64,000 bases of DNA from Hymenobacter jeollabukensis (GTDB lineage: Bacteria; Bacteroidota; Bacteroidia; Cytophagales; Hymenobacteraceae), in the NCBI RefSeq assembly GCF_005771675.1, contig NZ_VAJM01000019.1, positions 1 to 64,000 on the forward strand, in the 5' to 3' direction. The position numbers and the translations under genes are program-made. Under the pieces are notes generated by a model. That model was not told where the DNA came from and ran no database searches. It saw nothing but the letters and a program-made list of their open reading frames with translations. How positions within the stretch are numbered: position 1 is the stretch's first letter; every line of letters begins with the position of its first letter. Positions 25,281-34,083 of the stretch are shown one piece after another.

Positions 25281-25967
25281 ATGACCAACCCCTTACGCAA
25301 AGCGGCCAAAGCCACGGCCTACGCCGGCGGCGGCCTGCTCGGCGCCCTGGCCCTGTACGGGCTGGCGGCCCTCACTCTCTCACGCATTCCGGTGCGCCGC
25401 CGCCCACCCGACGGCCCCGAAGTGGTCGAATGCTTCATTCTCTCCAACGGCGTGCACACCGACCTCGTGGTGCCCGTGCGCCATGCGCAGATGGACTGGA
25501 GCCGCCTGATTGCCTACGCCGACACGCCCGCCGCCGACCCCACCATGGACTACCTCGGCTTCGGCTGGGGCGACAAGGGCTTCTATCTGAACACGCCCAC
25601 CTGGGCCGAGCTGCAGCCCCGCGTGGCCTTCGAGGCCATGTTCTGGCTGAGCACCACCGCTATGCACGCCACCTTCCACCACCGCCCCCCCGAAGGCCCC
25701 GAGTGCGTGCGCATCACCCTCACCCGCTCCGAGTACAACCGGCTGATCCGCTTTATCCTGGCCAGCTTTGAGCTGGACCGGCGCGGCCGGGCCCGGCACA
25801 TCGAAGGCCACAGCTACGGGCGCTACGACGCGTTTTACGAAGCCCAGGGCACCTACAACCTCTTCTACACCTGTAACTCCTGGGCCAACGCCGCCCTGAA
25901 AGCCGCCGGGCAGCGCGCCGCCCTCTGGACGCCCTTCGACCAGGGCATTTTCCGGCATTACCGATAG
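25281..25967 (+). CDS. DUF2459/TIGR02117 family protein
   Basis: A 228-residue protein with one N-terminal membrane helix (about 15-35) followed by a periplasmic domain. The family pattern is easily seen: SNGVHTDLVVPV (His and Asp likely active), DYLGFGWGDKGFYLNTPTWA, and YTCNSWANAALKAAG with a conserved Cys. The NlpC/P60-like arrangement of Cys and His has led to suggestions of a peptidase-like fold. The family occurs near urease genes in some genomes, but there is no urease here. It starts in the gap divergent from the four-helix protein. Confidence 0.85.
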   Translation: MTNPLRKAAKATAYAGGGLLGALALYGLAALTLSRIPVRRRPPDGPEVVECFILSNGVHTDLVVPVRHAQMDWSRLIAYADTPAADPTMDYLGFGWGDKGFYLNTPTWAELQPRVAFEAMFWLSTTAMHATFHHRPPEGPECVRITLTRSEYNRLIRFILASFELDRRGRARHIEGHSYGRYDAFYEAQGTYNLFYTCNSWANAALKAAGQRAALWTPFDQGIFRHYR

Positions 25968-26031
25968 GGGCCGCCGCGGGCTTGGCTTTGTGGTGCGGGG
26001 CGGCGTATTTGCCGCTCCTCTTTCGCCCGCC

Positions 26032-26559
26032 ATGCCCACCATCTTCACCCACGCCCTTGTGGCCGCCGGCCTCGGCCGTATCAGTCACGCCCGGCGGCAG
26101 CCTGCCCGCTTCTGGTGGCTCACGGCCCTGTGCGCCATCCTGCCCGATTTCGATGCCGTCACCTTCCGGCTGGGCATTCCCTACGCGAGCATGTGGGGGC
26201 ACCGCGGCTTCACCCACTCCCTGGTATTCGCGGCCCTCACGGGGCTGCTGATGGCCTACGCCCTCTGGCCCCGTTCCGATGCCCGGCCGCGCGCGCCGCT
26301 GGCGCTGTGGTTTGCCCTGGCCACGGCCACGCACCCCCTGCTCGACATGCTCACCAACGGCGGCCTTGGGGTGGCGCTGCTGGCGCCGTTCAGCGCCGAG
26401 CGATTTTTTCTGCCCTGGCGGCCGGTGCGGGTGTCGCCGGTAGGCGGCGGGTTTTTCTCGGCCCGCGGCGTGGCCACGCTGCTAAGCGAGTTCAAGTGGC
26501 TCTGGCTGCCCACCTTGCTGGCCGTAGTGGCCGCGCAGTTAGGGCGCCGCCGAGCTTGA
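26032..26559 (+). CDS. YdjM/DUF457-type membrane-bound metal-dependent hydrolase
   Basis: A 175-residue membrane protein from the ATG at 26032 (MPTIFTHALVAAGLG). The conserved histidines and aspartates of the family are visible: THALV at the start, LPDFDAV, the tripeptide HRGFTHSL, and ATHPLLDMLTNGG. About four helices place these at the membrane. Family members (LexA-controlled YdjM in E. coli) are predicted zinc hydrolases of unknown substrate. The nearby umuDC operon is a coincidence worth noting only because E. coli ydjM is SOS-controlled. Confidence 0.85.
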   Translation: MPTIFTHALVAAGLGRISHARRQPARFWWLTALCAILPDFDAVTFRLGIPYASMWGHRGFTHSLVFAALTGLLMAYALWPRSDARPRAPLALWFALATATHPLLDMLTNGGLGVALLAPFSAERFFLPWRPVRVSPVGGGFFSARGVATLLSEFKWLWLPTLLAVVAAQLGRRRA

Positions 26560-26646
26560 CTAAAACGGTGAGCCGGCCCGGGGGCTACAAAAGGAAACGG
26601 CCGCTGCGGGCGGCCGGACAAGGGTTGGAGTAAGGAGGAAAGGGGG

Positions 26647-26910
26647 TTAGTTCAGCCACACTTCCGCCAGCGGCTCGAAGCGGCGGGCGGCAAAGGCGCC
26701 GTACGGACGCTCGGCGTAGAAGCCGAGCACGTGCACCTGCGGCAGGCCGGTGCGGGCGTTGGTGCGGTATTCTACCGGGTACACCTGCCCCGCCAGGGGC
26801 CAATCACCGATGTGGTCGGTGGGGCGGCTGGTGGCGTCCACGCAACGGGCATACTGCTGGACGGGGAGGGGAGTTGGAAGCTGACTCTTCTTCGTTCTGC
26901 GCATATCCAA
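26647..26910 (-). CDS. small conserved protein of unknown function
   Basis: An 87-residue soluble protein starting near MDMRRTKKSQ, or two codons later. The central pattern YARCVDATSRPTDHIGDWPLAGQVYPVEYRTNA and the end FEPLAEVWLN look like a compact beta domain. It resembles small proteins often found near mobile genes, in which a C-V-D-A motif is followed by P-x-x-G-x-x-Y. It is transcribed away from umuD. I cannot name a function. Confidence 0.6.
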   Translation of the reverse strand: MDMRRTKKSQLPTPLPVQQYARCVDATSRPTDHIGDWPLAGQVYPVEYRTNARTGLPQVHVLGFYAERPYGAFAARRFEPLAEVWLN

Positions 26911-27132
26911 AAATACGGATATTTGGTAACAACTAAAAAAATTAGGTAGAAATAAAGGAAGATTTTTTCTCGATTAACTCGTTTTTAATGGGATGAAAAA
27001 CAGATGAAGTTGGGATTTGTAGAAAAAAAGTCAACTGTCGCGGAACTATTCAAGCGGCCTTTGAAAACCAATTACTAAAATTATTAGTAAATAGCGGCGT
27101 CGGCGGCGCAACTGCGCGGGTCGGCCCGCTCT
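26911..27132. promoter_or_regulatory. AT-rich divergent control region upstream of umuDC
   Basis: About 220 bp, much richer in A and T than its surroundings. It contains long A runs and the palindrome at 27072-27090. Both the small protein gene (-) and umuD (+) start from it. Confidence 0.5.
27072..27090. promoter_or_regulatory. perfect palindrome upstream of umuD, putative operator
   Basis: TTACTAA, five bases AATTA, then TTAGTAA. The 7-bp arms are exact inverted copies and the site ends 42 bp before the umuD ATG. The position and symmetry suit a dimeric S24/XRE-type repressor. Confidence 0.5.
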
Positions 27133-27615
27133 ATGATGCGCATTACCCCCTTTTCCGTTGGTACCGATTGGGCCGGTCAAACCCTGCCGCTCTTTGCCTG
27201 CGCCGTGCCCGCGGGCTTCCCCTCGCCGGCCGACGACCACCTCGACGCGCCCATCAACCTGCACGAAATGCTCTTCACGCATCCCGCCTCCACCTTTCTG
27301 GCCCGCGTGTCGGGCGACTCCATGACCGGCGCCGGCATCCGCCACGACGATATCATTGCCGTCGACCGGGCCCTGCAGCCTCAGGACGGCAGCATCGTGG
27401 TGGCCGTGCTCGACGGGGAGCACACCGTGAAGCGCCTGCGCCGCCTGGGCGAGCAAACCTGGCTGGAGCCCGACAACCCGCGCTACCCCATCATCCGGCT
27501 CAACGAGGGCTGCCAACTGGTGATTTTCGGCGTGGTCACGCACGTCATCCACTCCTTCCGCGACCGGAAAGCGCGGGCCGTACCTACGGCCGCCCGGCCG
27601 CGCAAACGCCCCTGA
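27133..27615 (+). CDS. umuD: UmuD-like S24 autopeptidase
   Basis: A 160-residue protein of the LexA/UmuD superfamily without a DNA-binding domain. The likely self-cleavage bond is Ala27-Gly28 in [10 protein letters not shown]. The Ser/Lys dyad is Ser63 ([10 protein letters not shown]) and Lys100 (GEHTVKRL). By analogy, cleavage triggered by RecA filaments yields the active accessory subunit for the partner Y-family polymerase. The ATG at 27133 is used because it gives the short UmuD-type N-terminus. umuC follows after five bases, so the two form an operon. Confidence 0.93.
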   Translation: MMRITPFSVGTDWAGQTLPLFACAVPAGFPSPADDHLDAPINLHEMLFTHPASTFLARVSGDSMTGAGIRHDDIIAVDRALQPQDGSIVVAVLDGEHTVKRLRRLGEQTWLEPDNPRYPIIRLNEGCQLVIFGVVTHVIHSFRDRKARAVPTAARPRKRP

Positions 27616-27620
27616 CGGCC

Positions 27621-28931
27621 ATGATTGCGCTGGTCGATTGCAACAACTTCTACGTGTCGTGCGAGCGGGTTTTTCAGCCGCAGCTGGAAGGGCGGCCGGT
27701 GGTGGTGCTCAGCAACAACGACGGCTGCCTGATTTCGCGCTCCGACGAGGCCAAGGCCCTGGGCTTCGCGATGGGAGAGCCGTACCACCTGGCCCGGCCG
27801 CGGCTGCAGCAGCACGGCGTGCACGTGTTTTCCTCGAACTATGCCCTCTACGGCGACATGTCGCGCCGGGTACTGCGGGTACTCAGCGAGTTCACGCCCG
27901 AAGTCGACGTGTACTCCATCGACGAGGCTTTCCTGAACCTGAGCGGCATGCAATACTGCGCCGACGCAGGCTTGGACGCCTATGCCCAAGCCATTCGGAA
28001 TACTGTCCAGGAGCACGTCGGCATTCCGACGGCCGTGGGCGTGGCCCCGACCAAGACGCTGGCCAAGCTGGCCAACCGTCTGGCCCGCCGACAGCCGCCG
28101 ACGCAGCGCGTGCTGGTGTTGGCCACGGAAGAGCAGCGCTGGGCCGCCCTCAGCCAAACGGCCATTGCCGACGTGTGGGGCATCGGCCGCCGCTACGCGC
28201 CGAAGCTGATGGGGGCGGGCGTGCAGACCGCCGCCGACCTGGCCGAAGCCTCCGAAAGCTGGGTGCGGCGCCACCTGGGCGGGGTGGTGGGCGTGCGGCT
28301 GTGGCGGGAGTTGCGCGGGCAAATCTGCCTGGACTTCGACCCGGCCGAGCTGGCCGCCGAGCCCGGGCAGCCCACCCCGGGCCGACACAGCGTGACGTGT
28401 ACGCGCTCCTTCGGGCAGCCCCAACGTTCCTTCGCGGCGCTGAGCGAAGCCGTGGCCACCTTCACCAGCCAGGCCGCCGAGAAGCTACGCCGCCACGGCC
28501 TGGCCGCGCACGTGCTCACCGTGCTGCTGGGCACCGACAAATACGCCCCCGGCAGCGGCCCGCGCACCCACACGGCCGTGGTGACATTGCCCACCGCCAC
28601 AAGCGACACGGGCGAGCTAATCGGGGTGGCGCTGCAGAAGCTGCGCCAGCTGGTGCGCCCCGGCACGGCCTACCACCGGGCGGGCGTGACGCTGAGCGGC
28701 CTGGAGCCGGCCGGGCAGGCGCAGCTGAGCATGTTTGGGCACTCGGCCGAGCAGCTGCAGCAGCGCCAGCAGCTCATGGCCCGCCTCGATGCCCTGAATG
28801 CCCGCTTCGGGCGCGGCACCGTGCGCCACGCCGCCACCGGCGCCGGGGACAAGCTCTGGCGAGGGCGGCGCAACATGATGTCGGCGCTGTATACCACCGA
28901 CTGGCAGCAGCTGTGGGCGGTGCGCAGCTAG
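27621..28931 (+). CDS. umuC: Y-family DNA polymerase V catalytic subunit
   Basis: A 436-residue translesion polymerase. The ATG at 27621 gives the canonical [18 protein letters not shown] with catalytic Asp6. The second metal site is [12 protein letters not shown]. The thumb helix-hairpin-helix region lies at [17 protein letters not shown]. The C-terminal little-finger and UmuC-type DUF4113 end ([19 protein letters not shown]) is complete. It would make error-prone repair synthesis with the cleaved UmuD homodimer. It lies directly downstream of umuD under the same promoter. Confidence 0.95.
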   Translation: MIALVDCNNFYVSCERVFQPQLEGRPVVVLSNNDGCLISRSDEAKALGFAMGEPYHLARPRLQQHGVHVFSSNYALYGDMSRRVLRVLSEFTPEVDVYSIDEAFLNLSGMQYCADAGLDAYAQAIRNTVQEHVGIPTAVGVAPTKTLAKLANRLARRQPPTQRVLVLATEEQRWAALSQTAIADVWGIGRRYAPKLMGAGVQTAADLAEASESWVRRHLGGVVGVRLWRELRGQICLDFDPAELAAEPGQPTPGRHSVTCTRSFGQPQRSFAALSEAVATFTSQAAEKLRRHGLAAHVLTVLLGTDKYAPGSGPRTHTAVVTLPTATSDTGELIGVALQKLRQLVRPGTAYHRAGVTLSGLEPAGQAQLSMFGHSAEQLQQRQQLMARLDALNARFGRGTVRHAATGAGDKLWRGRRNMMSALYTTDWQQLWAVRS

Positions 28932-28970
28932 GCAACGGTCAGTTGAGGGAAGGCGCTGGTCTGATGGTGT

Positions 28971-31784
28971 TTACCGCTGCACCACCACGCGGCGTATTTC
29001 CGCGCCAGCAGCCGAGCTGAGGCGGAGCGAGTAGACGCCCGGGGCCACGCCGCTAAGGTCTAGCTCATTGCTGGCGGCTGGCACGGCCCAGCTGCCTGCC
29101 CTGCGGCCCAGGGCATCGAGCAATTCCACGCGGCGGGCGGGGCTTGCCGTCGGCAGTACCACGCGCAGGCGGCCGGTGGTGGGATTGGGATACACCTGCC
29201 ACGCCAGGGGCGCGGCGGCCGCGCGCGTCGGCAGCACCTGTAGGTAGCGAATCTGGGCGGCGTCGGCGGCGTCTTGCAGTTGGGTGAGCGAAGGCGCGGC
29301 CAGCACGGCAAAGGCTACGACCACGGAGTCGCCGGGGGCGAGGCGGCCCAGCGCGGCGCCGACTACGTGCGACACGTCGGAGCCCACGGAGCCGCCGGCG
29401 GTGCGCTGCCGGGCGCGGTTGTTGAGGGTGAGAAACTTCTCGGCCGAGGAAAATCCGTCGCCGAAGTACACCGGGGCGGTGCTGCCGGCGGCGTTGTTGA
29501 GGGCGTAATACGAGGCCACGGCGCGGGTATCGGGCCGCAGCAGCCGCACGCCGGCGTAGAGCGTGGCGGCGGCGGGCTGGGCGGCGTTGGCCACGTAGCC
29601 AAGCAGGCGCGTCGAGTCCCAGGCGGCCACGTTGCGGGCGGCTTCGGCGGGCAGGTCCCAGTCCATGAACAGGCCGGCGTGCAATGGCTTGAGCGTATCG
29701 GCCGAGGCGTTGCGCACGGTGTACTCCACGATGGCGTAGTCACGGTCGGCGGCCGGGGCAGCGTAGGCCAGGGCCCGCTGCCGCACCCGCACGCCCAGGG
29801 TGCGGCCCCGGCTCAGGCTGGGCAAGGAATCCTGAAACATGCCGGCGGCCTGCTGGTCGGCCGTGGCCAGGGGCAGCAGGCGAATGGCCTGGCGGGTGAA
29901 GAAATCGTAGTCGGAAGTGTAGAGCGGGGCGCTGCGCAGGCGGTCCATCACCTTGGTGGGGCCCGTGGCTACCATCAGCCCGCCTTCCGAGAGCAGCACC
30001 GCCGAGTTGCGGTAGGTGATGCTGGCCCCGATTTCGTTGTTGGTGCCCTCGTAGCCGAGGTTGCCGCGGCTGGTCACCGTCAGGTGCAGGTCGTTGGCCG
30101 TCAGCACCACGTAGTCCGGGTTCAGCTCCACGAGGACGTACTGATCATCCTGGTAGCCGCCGGCGGCCGTGAAGCGGCAGCGCAGCACCCCGCGGGTGTT
30201 GACGGGCGTGCCGGCCGCCACGCGCAGCTGCACCGGCGCCAGCGCGGTGCCGCCGGTAGCCAGGCTGCCAAGGGTATTCGGGCCGCTGGTCACCGTCAGC
30301 TCGGGCGTGAGTGAGGTGACGGTGAGCGTGAGGCCCTGCACCGGCAGCAGCAGGTTTTCGGCCGTGAGGGTGAGGCGAGCGGTATCGGCGGGCAGCAGGC
30401 GCGCCCGGCTCAGGCGCTGCGCGCGGATGCGCACGGCCTGCTGGTTCGGGCCCAGGCTCAGGGCGCGGCGCACGTTGAGGCGGCCCGAGCCGAGGCGGCC
30501 GGGAATGGTGGTGTTGCCCGTCACGGCGTAGATGTCATCGGTGGTGCGGCGCAGCACGGCGGCCACCTGGGCGGCGTTCAGCTGCGGAAACCGGTGGCGC
30601 ACCAGCCCGGCCGCCGCCGCCACGATGGGACAGGCGAAGGACGAGCCGCCCACGGCCACGTAGGCGCTGTCGTGGTCGGCCGAGGTGGTCAGAATCAGGT
30701 CACCGGGGGCCGAAAGCGTCACGCGGTAGCTGTACGTCAGCACCTGCCGGTCGGCGGGCGAGACGCCGGCCACCGAAATGACGTTGTCGTAGGAGGCGGG
30801 GTAGAAGTCCAGCTCGGCGTTGGCGTTGCCGGCGGCCACCACCACCACCGCGTCGCGGTTGAGGGCGGCGTAGTTGATGACGTCCTGCTCGTACTGCGAC
30901 TTGCCCCCGGTGCCGCCCCACGACACGTTGATGATTTTGCAGCCGTGGTCGGCCGCGTACACGATGGCCTCGTAGCCGCCAAAGGCCCCGGCGGCGGTGC
31001 TCGGGTAGATTTTCAGCGGCAGGTAGCGGCAGTTGAAGCCCACGCCGGCCAGGCCCTTGCCATTGTCGGGGCGGGCCACGGCGCAGCCGGCCACCAGCAC
31101 GCCGTGCCCGCCGTAGGGCGGCCCCACGCTCGGGTCATTGTCGCGGTCGGCGGTGTCCCAGCCGCGGAAGTTGTCCACGTAGCCGTCGTTGTCGTTGTCG
31201 ATGCCGTCGACGGGGTCGGCGTAGTTGAGCTTCACTTGTCCGCGCAAGTCCTGGTGGGTGAAGCGCGTGCCCGTGTCGGTAATGCCAATGACGATGGTGG
31301 AGTCGCCGCGGTCCAGGTCCCAGCCGCGGTAGGTCTGGGTTTTCTTCAGGTAATACTGCGTGGCCGCCTGGTTGACGATGGTCGAGTCCGAGAGCGGGTC
31401 GTTGGGCTGGTAGAGCGGGGCGCGCTGGTAGAGCGGCTCCACGTAGCTCACCAGCCCGGTGCTCAGCAGCAGCTGGCGCACCTTGCTCAGCGGCAGCCCG
31501 GGGGCGTAACGAAACTGGTAGATACCGCGCAGCTCCACGCTGCCGGGCTGTTTGGGGCTCGGGGCCAGGGCCCGCGGAAACTTCTGCTCCAGCCCGCTGG
31601 CCCCCAGCTGGCGCAACGCGGCGTCGAGCTGACCGATCTGCGCGCCCGCCGCCAGCCGCAGCACAGCCGTGCCGGGCAGGGTGGGGGAGGGCGCTACGCC
31701 GGCCGCCGAGGCCTGCGCGGTGGTGCTGAAAGCCAGCGGCAGGCAGGCGCAGGCGGCAAGTAACAGGCGTAGGAGTCGGTTCAT
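28971..31784 (-). CDS. secreted subtilisin-like serine peptidase with T9SS type A sorting domain
   Basis: A 937-residue exported protease. A signal peptide (LLRLLLAACACLPLAFSTTAQA) and a propeptide-like region precede the S8 catalytic domain. The triad is Asp170 (GITDTGTRF), His227 (GGHGVLVAG) and Ser382 (GGSSFACPI). A calcium-type loop DNDNDGYVDNFRG precedes the His. A long beta-rich region (about 440-850) follows. The C-terminus (VYPNPTTGRLRVVLP...GVYSLRL) is a T9SS type A signal. It is thus exported by the Por/T9SS machinery and probably cleaves extracellular protein. It is divergent from paaN. Confidence 0.95.
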   Translation of the reverse strand: MNRLLRLLLAACACLPLAFSTTAQASAAGVAPSPTLPGTAVLRLAAGAQIGQLDAALRQLGASGLEQKFPRALAPSPKQPGSVELRGIYQFRYAPGLPLSKVRQLLLSTGLVSYVEPLYQRAPLYQPNDPLSDSTIVNQAATQYYLKKTQTYRGWDLDRGDSTIVIGITDTGTRFTHQDLRGQVKLNYADPVDGIDNDNDGYVDNFRGWDTADRDNDPSVGPPYGGHGVLVAGCAVARPDNGKGLAGVGFNCRYLPLKIYPSTAAGAFGGYEAIVYAADHGCKIINVSWGGTGGKSQYEQDVINYAALNRDAVVVVAAGNANAELDFYPASYDNVISVAGVSPADRQVLTYSYRVTLSAPGDLILTTSADHDSAYVAVGGSSFACPIVAAAAGLVRHRFPQLNAAQVAAVLRRTTDDIYAVTGNTTIPGRLGSGRLNVRRALSLGPNQQAVRIRAQRLSRARLLPADTARLTLTAENLLLPVQGLTLTVTSLTPELTVTSGPNTLGSLATGGTALAPVQLRVAAGTPVNTRGVLRCRFTAAGGYQDDQYVLVELNPDYVVLTANDLHLTVTSRGNLGYEGTNNEIGASITYRNSAVLLSEGGLMVATGPTKVMDRLRSAPLYTSDYDFFTRQAIRLLPLATADQQAAGMFQDSLPSLSRGRTLGVRVRQRALAYAAPAADRDYAIVEYTVRNASADTLKPLHAGLFMDWDLPAEAARNVAAWDSTRLLGYVANAAQPAAATLYAGVRLLRPDTRAVASYYALNNAAGSTAPVYFGDGFSSAEKFLTLNNRARQRTAGGSVGSDVSHVVGAALGRLAPGDSVVVAFAVLAAPSLTQLQDAADAAQIRYLQVLPTRAAAAPLAWQVYPNPTTGRLRVVLPTASPARRVELLDALGRRAGSWAVPAASNELDLSGVAPGVYSLRLSSAAGAEIRRVVVQR

Positions 31785-31900
31785 CGAGGTAAGTGACGTG
31801 ATAGGGCAGCGCGGACCTAACTACGTAAATTTAGCCCCGAGCCGGCATCGGCTCCGAACTTTTCGATCAACTTCGCTCCGCATTTCCCCAACCTCGGTTT

Positions 31901-33568
31901 ATGACCGATACAACGCAGCACCAGGCCATCCTGGACCGCGCGGTGCAGGCCCTGCACCAGCGCACGTTCTTCGCCCCGTACCCCGAAAACCCCGCGCCCG
32001 AAGTGTACGGCGCCGAGGCCGACGCCCAGGGGCGCGCAGCCTTCACGGCCCGCCGCGGCCAGCCGTTCCAGGAGCTGCAGCAGGGCGAGCCGCAGGGCTG
32101 GGCCGGCCAGGAAGAGTCGCCCTACGAGCAGGCCGGGCTGGACATCAAATACCCCTTCTTCGCCCCCGAAACGCTGGTGCAGAACGCGCAGGCCGCCTTC
32201 GACGCCTGGCGCAAGGTGAAGCCCGCCGACCGCGCCGCCCTGCTCATCGAGAGCCTGGAGGGCATGAAGCAGCGCTTCTTCGAAATTGCCTACGCCACCA
32301 TGCACACCACCGGGCAGGCCTACCTGATGTCGTTCCAGGCCTCGGGCCCGCACGCCGCCGACCGCGCCCTGGAAGCCATTGCCGCCGGCTACGAGGAACA
32401 GACGCGCTTCCCCGAGCAGGCGCGCTGGGACAAGCCCATGGGCAAGTTCACCATCAGCCTGAACAAGAGTTGGCGCCCGGTGCCCAAGGGCGTGGCCCTG
32501 GTCATCGGCTGCTCCACCTTCCCCACCTGGAACACGGTGCCCGGCATGTACGTCTCGCTGGTGACCGGCAACCCCGTCATCATCAAGCCCCACCCCAAGG
32601 CCGTGCTCCCCATTGCCATCGTGGTGGCGGAAGTGCAGAAGGTGCTGGTAGCTAAGGGGCTGCCCGCCGCCATCTGCCAGCTGGCCGTCGATGCCGACGA
32701 CCACCTCATCACCAAGGAGCTGGCCGAAAACCCCGCGGTGAAGCTCATCGACTACACCGGCGGCACCGAGTTCGGCAACTACATCGAGGGCCTGCAGAGC
32801 AAGGGCAAAACCGTCTTTACCGAGAAAACCGGCGTCAACTCGGTTATCCTCGACTCCTGCGACGACCTCGACAAGGTGGCCCAGAACCTGGCCTTTTCCG
32901 TGAGCCTGTACTCGGGCCAGATGTGCACCGCCCCGCAGAACTTCTTCATCTCGGCCGCCGGCGTGAAGGTGGGCGACACCCTGGTGCCCTTCGAGGAAGT
33001 GACGCAGAAGCTGGCCGCCGCCGTGCAGGGCCTGGCTACCAACCCCAAGGCCGCCCCGCACGTGCTGGGCGCCATTCAGAACCCGGCTACGCATGAGCGC
33101 GTGGCGCAGATGGCCGACCGTGGCCACCGCTCGGTGCTGGCCCACGGCCCGGTGGAAAACCCGATGTTCCAGAACGCGCGCACCTGCTCGCCGGCCCTCT
33201 ACGAGGTCGATGCCACGCAGAAGGAGCAGTTCAGCCAGGAGCTGTTCGGGCCCATCATGCTGGCCATCAAGACCAAGGATACGCACGAGAGCATCCGCCT
33301 GGCGGCCGAGCTGGCGCGGGAGCACGGCGCCATCAGCTGCGCGGCCTACACCACCGATGCCGCCATTAAGGAGGAAATCATGGACCAGATGAGCCTGGCG
33401 GGCACCGCCGTGAGCTTCAACCTGACCGGCGGCATCTACGTGAACCAGAACGCGGCCTTCTCCGACTTCCACGTAACCGGCGGCAACCCGGCCGGCAACG
33501 CTTCCTTCACCAACCCCGAGTTTGTGCTCAAGCGCTTCACCTGGGTAGGCTTCCGCGAGCCGGCGTAG
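31901..33568 (+). CDS. paaN: PaaN-type aldehyde dehydrogenase
   Basis: A 555-residue protein matching the phenylacetic-acid-degradation protein PaaN family (TIGR02288) in length and motifs. These include TFFAPYPENPAPEVYG near the start, KPHPKAVLPIAIVV, and the aldehyde-dehydrogenase catalytic Cys342 in YSGQMCTAPQNFF. PaaN is thought to process an aldehyde formed on the phenylacetate ring-opening route, but biochemical roles differ between species. No other paa gene (paaABCDE, paaZ, paaK) is in the window. It is followed by a striking inverted repeat. Confidence 0.88.
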   Translation: MTDTTQHQAILDRAVQALHQRTFFAPYPENPAPEVYGAEADAQGRAAFTARRGQPFQELQQGEPQGWAGQEESPYEQAGLDIKYPFFAPETLVQNAQAAFDAWRKVKPADRAALLIESLEGMKQRFFEIAYATMHTTGQAYLMSFQASGPHAADRALEAIAAGYEEQTRFPEQARWDKPMGKFTISLNKSWRPVPKGVALVIGCSTFPTWNTVPGMYVSLVTGNPVIIKPHPKAVLPIAIVVAEVQKVLVAKGLPAAICQLAVDADDHLITKELAENPAVKLIDYTGGTEFGNYIEGLQSKGKTVFTEKTGVNSVILDSCDDLDKVAQNLAFSVSLYSGQMCTAPQNFFISAAGVKVGDTLVPFEEVTQKLAAAVQGLATNPKAAPHVLGAIQNPATHERVAQMADRGHRSVLAHGPVENPMFQNARTCSPALYEVDATQKEQFSQELFGPIMLAIKTKDTHESIRLAAELAREHGAISCAAYTTDAAIKEEIMDQMSLAGTAVSFNLTGGIYVNQNAAFSDFHVTGGNPAGNASFTNPEFVLKRFTWVGFREPA

Positions 33569-33570
33569 GT

Positions 33571-33660
33571 CAATTAAAAATTGATAATTAAAAATGAAAA
33601 ATGGACCGCCGGGCTTCCCTGGCGGTCCATTTTTCATTTTTAATTATCAATTTTTAATTG
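33571..33660. repeat. perfect 40-bp inverted repeat built from degenerate heptads, between convergent genes
   Basis: Arms 33571-33610 and 33621-33660 are exact reverse complements, with a 10-base loop. The outer part of each arm follows a 7-bp period of the form nAATnnA (CAATTAA, AAATTGA, TAATTAA, AAATGAA, AAATGGA). The inner part ends in GGACCGCC/GGCGGTCC. The stop codon of the minus-strand lipoprotein gene lies in the right arm. It can act as a bidirectional terminator. Confidence 0.85.
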
Positions 33661-33938
33661 GAAGCCGCTTTGCGGCTGGCGTTGCCGTTGCTGTACTTGA
33701 ACTTCTTACTGCCCTTCACGGTGCGAAACTGGTAAGGGTTGTTCGATTTCATGTCAAGACCCAGGCCCACGTTGCCGCCGCGGGTCTGCTTGTACTGCCG
33801 CTTGTCGTTGGCGCGGTCCGACCCGCGGTTTGAGACGGACTTGTAGTTGTGCGGGTTCTGCATGGCCGCGTCGCCGCGCGAGCAGGCAGTGCCGCTGAGC
33901 AGACAGCCCGCGGCCAGGAGGTATAGTAGAGGTTTCAT
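33654..33938 (-). CDS. small lipoprotein of unknown function
   Basis: A 94-residue protein from the ATG at 33938. The signal peptide MKPLLYLLAAGCLLSGTAC ends in a lipobox (SGTAC). The mature protein is short, basic and Asn/Lys-rich (NPHNYKSVSNRGSDRANDKR, later KGSKKFKYSNG). Its last two codons and stop lie in the arm of the preceding inverted repeat, so its C-terminus was probably set by that element. No known domain. It is conserved-looking in composition only. Confidence 0.65.
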   Translation of the reverse strand: MKPLLYLLAAGCLLSGTACSRGDAAMQNPHNYKSVSNRGSDRANDKRQYKQTRGGNVGLGLDMKSNNPYQFRTVKGSKKFKYSNGNASRKAASN

Positions 33939-34083
33939 GGTGGAGGCAGAGAAAGTGAGAGAAGGGCGAAGTACCAATTTATCGGTTAGTTACCACGCCT
34001 TCCCTTTTACTGCATCCGGCCGGAAAAAGATATACCCGTCCGGGAAATATTGTGTGCCGACCCTGGAGGCAACGCTCAGACTG

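Noticed and set aside
27168-28931. An N-terminally extended umuC from 27168
   Set aside because: The extension is in an alternate frame of umuD. The ATG at 27621 gives the canonical polymerase start.
31817-33637. 606-residue frame antisense to paaN
   Set aside because: It mirrors the paaN codons with no domain; paaN has all family motifs.
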